DNA of 64,000 nt from Pseudonocardia hierapolitana (GTDB lineage Bacteria; Actinomycetota; Actinomycetes; Mycobacteriales; Pseudonocardiaceae). The stretch's first letter is position 1, and each line of letters begins with the position of its first letter. Below, piece after piece: positions 19,972-27,344 of this stretch. The translations under genes were made by a program, and so were the position numbers. The notes beneath the pieces were generated by a model, which was not told the origin of the DNA, did no database searches, and saw nothing but the letters and a program-made list of their open reading frames with translations. Location of the stretch: contig NZ_VIWU01000001.1 of NCBI RefSeq assembly GCF_007994075.1, positions 7,192,001-7,256,000 on the forward strand, read 5' to 3'.

Positions 19972-21248
19972 CCGCGCTGGAGGAGAAGGTGACGCCGTTC
20001 GCGGCGCCCAAGGGCATCCCGGAGTACTACCCGCCGGAGTCGGCCGGGTTCGCGCACGTGCGTGCCACGCTCGAGGCGGCCGCCGACCGGGCCGGGTACG
20101 GCCTGCTGGAGCTGCCCGTCTTCGAGGACACCGCGCTGTACGCCCGCGGCGTCGGGGAGTCCACCGACGTCGTGAGCAAGGAGATGTACACGTTCGCCGA
20201 CCGCGGCGACCGCTCGGTCACGCTGCGGCCGGAGGGCACCGCAGGCGTCGTCCGGGCGGTGATCGAGCACGGGCTCGACCGGCACGGGCTGCCGGTCAAG
20301 CTGCGCTACTCGGGCCCGTTCTTCCGCTACGAGCGCCCGCAGGCCGGCCGGTACCGGCAGCTGCAGCAGGTCGGCGTCGAGGCGATCGGCGTGGACGACC
20401 CCGCGCTCGACGCCGAGGTGATCGCGATCGCCGACGAGGGGTTCCGCGCGCTGGGGCTCACCGGATACCGGCTGGAGATCACCTCGCTCGGCGACGCCGA
20501 ATGCCGCCCGGAGTACGGGCGCCTGCTGCGCGAGTTCCTCGCGGGGCTGCCGCTCGACGAGCCGACCCGGGCCCGCGCGCAGCTCAACCCCCTGCGGGTG
20601 CTCGACGACAAGCGGCCGGAGGTGCGCGAATTCCTCACCGGCGCGCCGCTGCTGATCGACCACCTCTCGGCTGCGTCCGCCGAGCACCACGCGGCCGTGA
20701 AGCAGCACCTCGACGACCTCGGGGTGCCCTACGTCGAGAACCCGCGGATGGTCCGGGGCCTGGACTACTACACCAAGACCACGTTCGAGTTCGTGCACGA
20801 CGGGCTCGGCGCGCAGTCCGGGATCGGCGGCGGCGGTCGCTACGACGGGCTGATGGCCACCCTCGGCGGGCAGCCGCTGTCGGGCGTCGGCTTCGGGCTC
20901 GGCGTCGACCGCACCCTGCTGGCCTGCAGGGCGGAGGGCGTCGCGCCCTGGTCGGAGGCCCGCTGCGAGGTCTTCGGGGTGCCGCTCGGTGATGCCGCCA
21001 AGCGGCGGCTCGTGGTGCTCGCCGCGCAGCTGCGCCGGGCCGGGGTCCGAGTGGACCTCGCCTACGGCGGCCGCGGGCTCAAGGGTGCGATGAAGGCGGC
21101 CGACCGCTCCGGCGCGCGGCTCGCCCTCGTCCTAGGCGAGCGCGACCTGGACGCCGGGACGATCGGCGTGAAGGACCTGGCGACGGGGGAGCAGCAGTCG
21201 GTGCCCCTCGACGCGGTGGTCGACACGGTGGTCGCGGCGCTCGCCTAG
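19968..21248 (+). CDS. hisS: histidine--tRNA ligase
   Basis: This 426-aa class II aminoacyl-tRNA synthetase charges tRNA-His. Motif 2 is [19 protein letters not shown], the histidine-specific loop is [14 protein letters not shown], and the second His box is GGGGRYDGL. Motif 3 is [13 protein letters not shown]. The C-terminal anticodon-binding domain runs from about residue 335. The GTG start overlaps the metallo-hydrolase stop (GTGA). No T-box or other leader is expected with this coupling. Length is standard. Confidence 0.97.
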   Translation: MTALEEKVTPFAAPKGIPEYYPPESAGFAHVRATLEAAADRAGYGLLELPVFEDTALYARGVGESTDVVSKEMYTFADRGDRSVTLRPEGTAGVVRAVIEHGLDRHGLPVKLRYSGPFFRYERPQAGRYRQLQQVGVEAIGVDDPALDAEVIAIADEGFRALGLTGYRLEITSLGDAECRPEYGRLLREFLAGLPLDEPTRARAQLNPLRVLDDKRPEVREFLTGAPLLIDHLSAASAEHHAAVKQHLDDLGVPYVENPRMVRGLDYYTKTTFEFVHDGLGAQSGIGGGGRYDGLMATLGGQPLSGVGFGLGVDRTLLACRAEGVAPWSEARCEVFGVPLGDAAKRRLVVLAAQLRRAGVRVDLAYGGRGLKGAMKAADRSGARLALVLGERDLDAGTIGVKDLATGEQQSVPLDAVVDTVVAALA

Positions 21249-21349
21249 ATCGTGATGCAGCCGGGCCGGGCTCGCGCTCTCCGGGTGCGGTGATCAGCGG
21301 GCTGGTGCGAAACCGGTCGGATGCGGCCGTTCCTGCACCGAGTCGATGA

Positions 21350-21925
21350 TCATTCCGGCCGGGGGGCCATGCCGCGCCAGAGCAGGTCGGTGAGCGCCTC
21401 GGCCTGGCTGCGCCAGTCGCCGCCCGGGTCGAGGTAGAGCAGACCGGAGAGCCCGCGCAGCACGGTCTGCGGATCCAGGTCGGCGCGGACGGTGCCCGCC
21501 TCGACGTTGGCCGCCAGCAGGGTGGACACCGCGCCGGCCATGGCTTCGTAGGCCTTGCCTGCGACGTCCTCGTGGGAGCTCGTGGTGGCGCGCAGGGCTT
21601 CGACGAGGCCGCGCTTGGTCATCATGTACCGGGCGAGGTGGTCGGTGGTCCACACCCGGAACGCCTCCTGGGGGGACCTGTCGCGCAGCAGCGTGGGGAC
21701 GACGTCGAGCAGGTGCTGCACCTCCCGCCGGTAGACCGCCAGTACGAGCGCCTCATGGGTGGGGAAATGCCGGTAGACGGTGCCGACCCCGACGCCCGCG
21801 GCCTTGGCGATCGCGTTGAACGAGACCTCGCCCGAGCACGCCAACGACGCGGCCGCCGCGACGAGGATGCGCTCGTTGTTGCGTCGCGTGTCCGCGCGTC
21901 TCGGGCTCACCGATCCCATCGTCAC
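21350..21925 (-). CDS. TetR family transcriptional regulator
   Basis: This 191-aa regulator has the N-terminal TetR helix-turn-helix: NNERILVAAAASLACSGEVSFNAIAKAAGVGVGTVYRHFPTHEALV, about residues 16-61. An all-helical ligand domain of the SBP/YxaF-like kind follows. It is divergent from the molybdenum hydroxylase genes. The GTG at 21925 follows GGGAGG at suitable spacing; an ATG two codons later is the alternative. Two related palindromes in the divergent region are its probable operators, one of them inside the hydroxylase promoter. I therefore infer that it represses that operon and responds to the substrate or a related aldehyde. Confidence 0.9.
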   Translation of the reverse strand: MTMGSVSPRRADTRRNNERILVAAAASLACSGEVSFNAIAKAAGVGVGTVYRHFPTHEALVLAVYRREVQHLLDVVPTLLRDRSPQEAFRVWTTDHLARYMMTKRGLVEALRATTSSHEDVAGKAYEAMAGAVSTLLAANVEAGTVRADLDPQTVLRGLSGLLYLDPGGDWRSQAEALTDLLWRGMAPRPE

Positions 21926-21985
21926 CGTCGTTCACCTCCCGGCTGGTCCCGCTGCACGGTAATCCACGCCGGGCTCCCCGGGACA

Positions 21986-22014
21986 TTGCCGAGCGGATAG
22001 TTATCCGCTACGGT
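21986..22014 (+). promoter_or_regulatory. promoter of the molybdenum hydroxylase operon
   Basis: A -35 box TTGCCG (21986-21991) and a -10 box TACGGT (22009-22014) are separated by 17 bases. The spacer is filled by a perfect palindrome. The transcript would begin near 22021 and have a leader of roughly 110 bases before the first gene. Confidence 0.7.
21992..22009. promoter_or_regulatory. primary TetR operator candidate
   Basis: The perfect palindrome AGCGGATA-GT-TATCCGCT has 8-bp arms around 2 bases. It occupies the spacer between the -35 and -10 boxes, so a bound repressor would block RNA polymerase. The neighbouring divergent TetR gene is the natural candidate to bind it. Confidence 0.8.
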
Positions 22015-22026
22015 GGCGGTGCATGG

Positions 22027-22044
22027 ACCGGATATTCATCCGGT
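22027..22044. promoter_or_regulatory. second TetR operator candidate
   Basis: The palindrome ACCGGAT-ATTC-ATCCGGT shares a 14-base core with the site 35 bases upstream (CGGATATTCATCCG against CGGATAGTTATCCG, three differences). It lies just after the expected transcription start. Two similar sites suggest cooperative or graded repression. Confidence 0.65.
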
Positions 22045-22129
22045 TTCCATCCTACGAGCTCGACGAGCCACACCACCACCACACGATGCCGTGCGACCGC
22101 TCGCGGGCGGCCGCCGGGGAAGAAGTCCC

Positions 22130-22582
22130 GTGGACATCTGTATCGAAGTCAATGGCAGAACCGAGAACCTCGACGTCGAACCCGGCGTCACGCTGCTCGA
22201 CGCGCTACGCGAGCGGTTGGACGTCACCGGGCCCAAGAAGGGATGCGACCGCGGCCAGTGCGGCGCATGCACGGTGCACGTGGGCGGGCGGCCCGTGCTG
22301 TCGTGCCTGACGCTCGCCGCGACCGTGCGGGAGCCCGTGGCCACCGTGGACGGCCTCGCCGCCGACGGCGAGCTGCACCCGGTGCAGCAGGCGTTCGTCG
22401 ACCAGGACGCGCTGCAGTGCGGGTTCTGCACGTCCGGCCAGATCATGTCCGCCGTCGCGGCGGTGGAGCAGGACGTGGCGGACGTGCGGGAGTTCATGTC
22501 CGGCAACATCTGCCGGTGCGCCGCGTACCCGAACATCGTGGCGGCGATCGACCAGGTGAGGCGGGCCGATGCGTCCGTTTGA
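22130..22582 (+). CDS. molybdenum hydroxylase [2Fe-2S] subunit
   Basis: This 150-aa small subunit of a xanthine-oxidase-family enzyme carries two [2Fe-2S] clusters. The plant-ferredoxin-type Cys set is in [22 protein letters not shown] (residues about 38-60 overall). The helical C-terminal set is QCGFCTSGQ and [11 protein letters not shown]. It passes electrons from the molybdenum site to the flavin. The GTG at 22130 follows GGGGAAGAAG. It is preferred to starts over 100 bases upstream, which would place the coding region over the promoter. No Tat signal is present, unlike E. coli PaoA, so the enzyme is probably cytoplasmic. It overlaps the next gene by 14 bases. Confidence 0.93.
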   Translation: MDICIEVNGRTENLDVEPGVTLLDALRERLDVTGPKKGCDRGQCGACTVHVGGRPVLSCLTLAATVREPVATVDGLAADGELHPVQQAFVDQDALQCGFCTSGQIMSAVAAVEQDVADVREFMSGNICRCAAYPNIVAAIDQVRRADASV

Positions 22583-23549
22583 GCTGACCGCCCCCGCGAC
22601 CGTCGAGGACGCGCTCGCCGAACCGGGCACGTTCCTCGCAGGCGGCACCACCCTCGTCGACCTGATGAAGCTCAACGTGCTGACGCCGCAGCACGTGCTG
22701 GACATCAACGCGCTGCCCCTGCGCGGCATCGACACCAGCGACGGCCTGCGCCTGGGCGCGCTGGAGCGGATGAGCGACATCGCCCGGCACCCCGGGGTGT
22801 ACCCCGCCGTGTCGCGGGCCCTGTTGCAGAGCGCGTCGCAGCAACTGCGCAACATGGCCAGCATCGGCGGGAACCTCCTGCAGCGCACCCGGTGCACCTA
22901 CTTCCGGGACGTCGCGATGCCGTGCAACAAGCGGGAACCCGGCAGCGGCTGCCCGGCCCGCTCGGGTGCCAACCGGATGCACGCCGTCCTGGGCACGAGC
23001 GACTCGTGCGTCGCGACGCACGCGAGCGACGTCGCGGTCGCCCTGGTCGCGCTGGACGCCCACGTCACGCTCGCCGGCGCCGACGGGACCCGGACCGTGA
23101 AGCTGGCCGACTTCTACCGGCTCCCCGGCGATACGCCGGAGGTGGAGAACGACCTGCGGCCCGGTGAGCTGATCACCGAGGTCGTCGTGCCGCGGCTCGA
23201 CTGGGCGGCCAACTCCACCTACGTCAAGGTGCGCGACCGGCAGTCGTACGAGTTCGCCCTCTGCTCCGCCGCGGTCGCGCTGGAGGTGCGCGACTCCCGC
23301 ATCGTCGACGCCCGGGTGGCCGTCGGCGGGGTGGCGACGGTGCCGTGGCGCCTGCACGGGGTGGAGGCGGCCCTGCGCGGCGCGCCGGTGTCCCAGGCCG
23401 CGTTCGAGGACGCCGCGGCCGTCGCTACCGAGGGCGCGGCACCGCTGTCCGGGAACGGCTTCAAGCTGCCGCTGCTGAGGCGGACGGTCGTGCGGGCGTT
23501 GCTCGAACTCACTGCGCCGCTGGAACTGACGGAAGGGAGCGGGGCATGA
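22569..23549 (+). CDS. molybdenum hydroxylase FAD subunit with [4Fe-4S]-type insertion
   Basis: This 326-aa medium subunit belongs to the CO dehydrogenase/xanthine oxidase FAD family. FAD-binding signatures are [14 protein letters not shown] and the [13 protein letters not shown] segment. Right after this lies an insertion with four Cys ([31 protein letters not shown], about residues 109-150). The same insertion holds an extra [4Fe-4S] cluster in the PaoB/YagS and 4-hydroxybenzoyl-CoA reductase subunits. The C-terminal domain is of the CODH flavoprotein type. It overlaps both neighbours in the operon. Confidence 0.93.
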   Translation: MRPFELTAPATVEDALAEPGTFLAGGTTLVDLMKLNVLTPQHVLDINALPLRGIDTSDGLRLGALERMSDIARHPGVYPAVSRALLQSASQQLRNMASIGGNLLQRTRCTYFRDVAMPCNKREPGSGCPARSGANRMHAVLGTSDSCVATHASDVAVALVALDAHVTLAGADGTRTVKLADFYRLPGDTPEVENDLRPGELITEVVVPRLDWAANSTYVKVRDRQSYEFALCSAAVALEVRDSRIVDARVAVGGVATVPWRLHGVEAALRGAPVSQAAFEDAAAVATEGAAPLSGNGFKLPLLRRTVVRALLELTAPLELTEGSGA

Positions 23550-25717
23550 CCAGCCGCATCGACGGTCCGCTGAAGGTCACCGGCCAGGCGCGATACGGGC
23601 TGGACCACAACTTCCCCGGCATGCTCCACGGCTACGTGATCACCAGCACGATCGCGAACGGCGAGATCGTCGCGATGGACGTGACCGCCGCCAAGAGCGC
23701 TCCCGGCGTGGTCGCCGTCTACTCGCCGTTCGACCCGCTGACGCTGCGGAAGCCGAACAGCCCGGTGCTGGGCGAGACCTGGGTACCGCTGCAGGACCGG
23801 GACGTCGCCTACTACGGACAGCCCATCGGCTTCGTCGTGGCGCAGACCTACGAGCAGGCCCGCGACGCGGCGATGCTCGTCGAGGTGTCCTACGACGAGC
23901 GGCCTGCCCGCACGTCGCTCCAGGCCAACCTCGACCTGGCCGAGGACGGGCCGCCCGCCATGGACGGCGCCCCGCCCACGCACACCGTGCTCGCCCCGGG
24001 CGTGGCGTCCATCGAGGAGGCCCTCGCCGCGAGCCCGGTCGTGGTCGAGGGCACCTACTCCACCGCGGCCCAGAACCACGCGGCCATGGAGCCCCACTCC
24101 GCGGTCGCGGTCTGGGACGACGACGGCCTGACGATCTACAGCGGAAACCAGGGGGCGAGCTTCCAGCAGGCGGACATGGCGGCCGCGCTCGAGGTGGAGG
24201 CGTCGTCGGTGCACACGGTCAACCCGTTCGTGGGCGGTGCGTTCGGCGGGAAGGGCAGCACGTCGACCCCGGCGTTCCTGGCAGCGGCCGCGTCCCGTGT
24301 CCTGGGCCGGCCGGTCAAGGCGGCGCTGAGCCGGGAGCAGGTCTTCACGGCGACCGCGAACCGCGCTGAGACGCTGCAGGAGATCGCGCTGGGCGCCGAC
24401 CGCGACGGAACGCTGATCGCGGTGCGCCACGACTCGTGGTGCAGCGCGGCGACCGACCTGTCGTTCGTGGAGCAGACCTCGCACGCCACGTCCAAGGAGT
24501 GGTACCGCACCCCGAACCTGGCCGTCAGCCAGAAGGTGGTGCCGCTGAACATCCCGCGCACGACGTTCATGCGCGCGCCTGGCGAGGCACCGGGGTCGTT
24601 CGCGCTCGAGAGCGCGATGGACGAGCTGGCCGCCGCGCTGGACATGGACCCGATCGAGCTGCGCCTGCGCAACGGCTCGATCGGACCCGTGGGCAGCGAC
24701 CTGCAGTGGTCGAGCAAGTACCTCGAGGACTGCTACCGGATCGGTGCCGAGCGCTTCGGCTGGGCCCACCGCTCGGCCACCGGCCGCGAGGACGGCGACT
24801 GGCTGGTCGGGATGGGCATGGCGACGGCGATGTTCCCGGCCCTGCGGTTCCCGGCCACGACCGAGATCACGCTGCGGTCCGACGACACGGCGGTGATCTC
24901 GGTCGGCGGCGCCGACCCGGGAACCGGCCTGCTGACCGTGATGGCGCTGATCGGCGCGGAGTCGCTGGACATCGCACCGGAGCGGATCACGCCCCGGCTG
25001 GGCCTCTCGGCGTACCCGCCCGGCGGTTTGTCCGGCGGCTCGACCGCCACGGCCAGCGTCGGCTCGGCGATCATGATCGCCGCGTCGGCGGTGATCGACG
25101 ACCTCCAGGCCATGGCGAGCGCGCCGGGCGCGCCGTTCGCGGGTCAGGACGTGACCTACGCCGACGGGCGGGTGCTGGGTGGCGGCCGCTCGATGACGTT
25201 CGGCGAGCTGCTGATCGCGCTCGGCCGCGTGTCGATCTCGGCCAGCGGCTCGTCGGCACCGGGGGAGGAGCTGACCAAGCACTCGTTCAGCTCCTTCGGC
25301 GCCCAGTTCTGCGAGGTCCGGGTGCACAGGTGGACGCGCGAGGCACGCGTGTCCCGCATGCTCGGTGTGTTCGACGCCGGCCGGATCATCAACGAGAAGG
25401 CCGCCCGCAGCCAGCTGATGGGCGGCATGATCTGGGGTGTCTCCGCGGCGCTGCACGAGGGGCTGGAGATCGAGGAGAACGGCCGGCTCGCCAACGGCGA
25501 CCTGGCCGGATACCTCCTCCCGGTCAACGCCGACATCCCCGAGGCCGACGTGCACTTCGTGCAGCACCCCGACACGCTGCACAACCCGGTGGGCGCCAGG
25601 GGTGTCGGCGAGATCGGCACGGTCGGCATGGCCGCGGCCGTTGCGAACGCCGTCTACAACGCCACGGGCATCCGGGTCCGGCACACCCCGATCACGATCG
25701 AGGACCTGCTGGACTGA
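23546..25717 (+). CDS. molybdenum hydroxylase molybdopterin-binding catalytic subunit
   Basis: This 723-aa large subunit of an aldehyde- or aromatic-oxidising hydroxylase opens with the family start DGPLKVTGQARYGLD. It contains NPFVGGAFGGKG for molybdopterin contact, TFMRAPGEAPGSFALESAMDELA, and the C-terminal GARGVGEIGTVG with the essential catalytic Glu. The set resembles PaoC/YagR, which oxidises aromatic aldehydes, but the true substrate is unknown. The ATG overlaps the FAD-subunit stop. XdhC/PaoD-type maturation and cofactor genes are not nearby, so maturation must come from elsewhere in the genome. Confidence 0.93.
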   Translation: MTSRIDGPLKVTGQARYGLDHNFPGMLHGYVITSTIANGEIVAMDVTAAKSAPGVVAVYSPFDPLTLRKPNSPVLGETWVPLQDRDVAYYGQPIGFVVAQTYEQARDAAMLVEVSYDERPARTSLQANLDLAEDGPPAMDGAPPTHTVLAPGVASIEEALAASPVVVEGTYSTAAQNHAAMEPHSAVAVWDDDGLTIYSGNQGASFQQADMAAALEVEASSVHTVNPFVGGAFGGKGSTSTPAFLAAAASRVLGRPVKAALSREQVFTATANRAETLQEIALGADRDGTLIAVRHDSWCSAATDLSFVEQTSHATSKEWYRTPNLAVSQKVVPLNIPRTTFMRAPGEAPGSFALESAMDELAAALDMDPIELRLRNGSIGPVGSDLQWSSKYLEDCYRIGAERFGWAHRSATGREDGDWLVGMGMATAMFPALRFPATTEITLRSDDTAVISVGGADPGTGLLTVMALIGAESLDIAPERITPRLGLSAYPPGGLSGGSTATASVGSAIMIAASAVIDDLQAMASAPGAPFAGQDVTYADGRVLGGGRSMTFGELLIALGRVSISASGSSAPGEELTKHSFSSFGAQFCEVRVHRWTREARVSRMLGVFDAGRIINEKAARSQLMGGMIWGVSAALHEGLEIEENGRLANGDLAGYLLPVNADIPEADVHFVQHPDTLHNPVGARGVGEIGTVGMAAAVANAVYNATGIRVRHTPITIEDLLD

Positions 25718-25797
25718 CACCGCGCCTCCGGCCTCCCGGTCGCCGCCCGACCGGCGCCGACCGGGAGCGCGGGGACGTGGCCGCGCTCGCCTGAGCG

Positions 25798-27120
25798 TCA
25801 CGACCCGGTGCGCCGCCGCGGTACCGCCGCGGCGGCCATCAGGGCGATCGCCGCCAGGACCAGCGGCACCACCGCGGTGCCCAGGGTGACTGCGGCCAGG
25901 GCGGGGCCCAGGGTGAACCCGAGGTTCCGGGCGAGCGCGGTCAGCCCGCTGCCGGCTCCGACCATGCCCGCAGGCGTCGCGCCGAGAACCAGCGCCGAGG
26001 TCGGTCCCGCGAAGAGGCCGTTGCCCACGCCGATGAGCAGCAGCGGCCCGACCAGGCCGAGCGGGCCGACCGGCGCGGCGAGCATCCAGGCCGCGCCGGC
26101 GAGCACCGCGACCGCCCCCGCGACGACGACGGGCGCGGCGCCCACCCGGTCGGCGAGCACGCCGGCAGGCGGCGACGTCGCCGCCATGGCGGCCGACAGC
26201 ACCAGCAGGACCAGCCCCGTGGTGCTCGCGCCGGCGCCGACCAGCGCATAGGGCACGAGCAGGTTCACCGCGCCGACCCCGGCCGTGGTCGCGAGCAGCG
26301 CGACGAGCGACGGCGTGATCCGCCGCATGCGCAGCAGCCCGAGCACGGGCCGGGCGTCCGGCCGCCGCGCCCACGCGACCGTCGTGACGGCCGCGACGGC
26401 GAGCAGGCCGGCCGTGAGGAGCGGCGCATCGGCCGGCAGGCTCAGCGCCAGCACGAGCGCGGTGGCACCGGCGCCCAGCAGACCGGTGTCCAGCACGGCC
26501 GCCCGGTCCGGGCGCGGCAGCCCGGCCCGGCCGGGGCGCACCGCCGGGATCGCCCGGCCGGAGAGCGCGAGCGCGACCGCCACCACCGGCAGGTTCACCA
26601 GGAAGATCGTCCGCCAGCCGACGGTGTCGGTGAGCAGGCCGCCCAGCGCCGGCCCAGCGACCCCGGCGAGGGGGATGAGGGTGAGCACGATGCTCATCGC
26701 GCGGCCCCGGTGCTCGGGCCGCACCGCGTCGTTGACGAGCGGCAGCGCGACGACGCCGATCAGCGCACCCGCGCAGCCCTGCAGCACCCGCGCCGCCACG
26801 AGGGTTCCGATCCCGGGTGCGAGCGCCACGAGCGCGCTCGCGATGCCGAACCCGCCCACGGCCAGCCGGAACGCAGGCAGCGGGCCGGCGCGGTCCACCC
26901 ACCGGCCCGCCGGCAGGCTCAGCGCCACGACCGGCAGGGAGTAGCCCAGCAGGAGCCACTGCGCCACCGCGGGCGGTGCGTTCAGCTCGGCGCCGATGGC
27001 CGGCAGGGCGACGGCCACGATCGTCATGTCGAGCGACATCAGCACGACGCCGAGGCAGACGACGAGCACCGCGTCCCATCGACTCCCCGAGCCGGTCGTC
27101 GCGGCGCGGGACACCGTCAT
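25798..27120 (-). CDS. MFS drug/solute exporter (DHA2-like)
   Basis: This 440-aa major facilitator protein has about 12-14 helices. Motif A is LPAGRWVDRAGPLPAFRL after helix 2, and the export motif C region is IPLAGVAGPALGGLLTDTVGWR, which marks antiporters that push out drugs or metabolites. The first helix contains SLDMTIVAVALPAIGAEL, typical of the EmrB/QacA group. The ATG at 27120 follows an excellent AGGAGG ribosome-binding site. The gene runs convergently to the molybdenum hydroxylase operon, so the two are not co-transcribed. The cargo is unknown. Confidence 0.9.
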   Translation of the reverse strand: MTVSRAATTGSGSRWDAVLVVCLGVVLMSLDMTIVAVALPAIGAELNAPPAVAQWLLLGYSLPVVALSLPAGRWVDRAGPLPAFRLAVGGFGIASALVALAPGIGTLVAARVLQGCAGALIGVVALPLVNDAVRPEHRGRAMSIVLTLIPLAGVAGPALGGLLTDTVGWRTIFLVNLPVVAVALALSGRAIPAVRPGRAGLPRPDRAAVLDTGLLGAGATALVLALSLPADAPLLTAGLLAVAAVTTVAWARRPDARPVLGLLRMRRITPSLVALLATTAGVGAVNLLVPYALVGAGASTTGLVLLVLSAAMAATSPPAGVLADRVGAAPVVVAGAVAVLAGAAWMLAAPVGPLGLVGPLLLIGVGNGLFAGPTSALVLGATPAGMVGAGSGLTALARNLGFTLGPALAAVTLGTAVVPLVLAAIALMAAAAVPRRRTGS

Positions 27121-27344
27121 GGAGGTCCTCCTGTTCACGGCGGCACGTTCGGCCGCCGCGGGGACCACGCTCGTTCTGAGTCCGGGGGTCGCGCATCGGG
27201 CACGAGCCCTAGAGGGCGATTCCGAACTCGACGCATCCGGGCCGGGACTCGACGTGCGCCCGCTCGGTGACCAAGGGCAGATGGTCGCTCCCGAAGATCG
27301 ACCGACGACAATTTGCCCTTGAGCGGCGGCCGCCGGGCGTGGCT
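27121..27344. other. intergenic space holding a hairpin repeat
   Basis: This 224-base space lies between the LuxR-type regulator stop and the MFS exporter start, both on the minus strand. It contains the first copy of a 50-base hairpin repeat and the AGGAGG of the exporter. I see no other gene or clear promoter. Confidence 0.6.
27272..27321. repeat. hairpin repeat, copy A
   Basis: Left arm CAAGGGCAGATGGTCG (27272-27287) pairs with right arm CGACAATTTGCCCTTG (27306-27321) at 14 of 16 positions, one of the two exceptions being a G-U in RNA. The 18-base loop contains AGATCGAC. A near copy lies at 53042-53085. There is no U-rich tail, so this is not a standard intrinsic terminator. It lies 23 bases after the stop of the LuxR-type regulator. 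Confidence 0.8.

Noticed and set aside
22023..22310. A coding frame beginning at ATG 22023 ahead of the [2Fe-2S] subunit
   Set aside because: It overlaps the second operator and the true subunit in another frame, and it has a His-rich, featureless product.
23219..27196. A 3.9-kb open frame on the minus strand opposite the molybdenum hydroxylase genes
   Set aside because: It is Arg/Gly-rich, has no recognisable domain and mirrors the codon bias of the real plus-strand genes.
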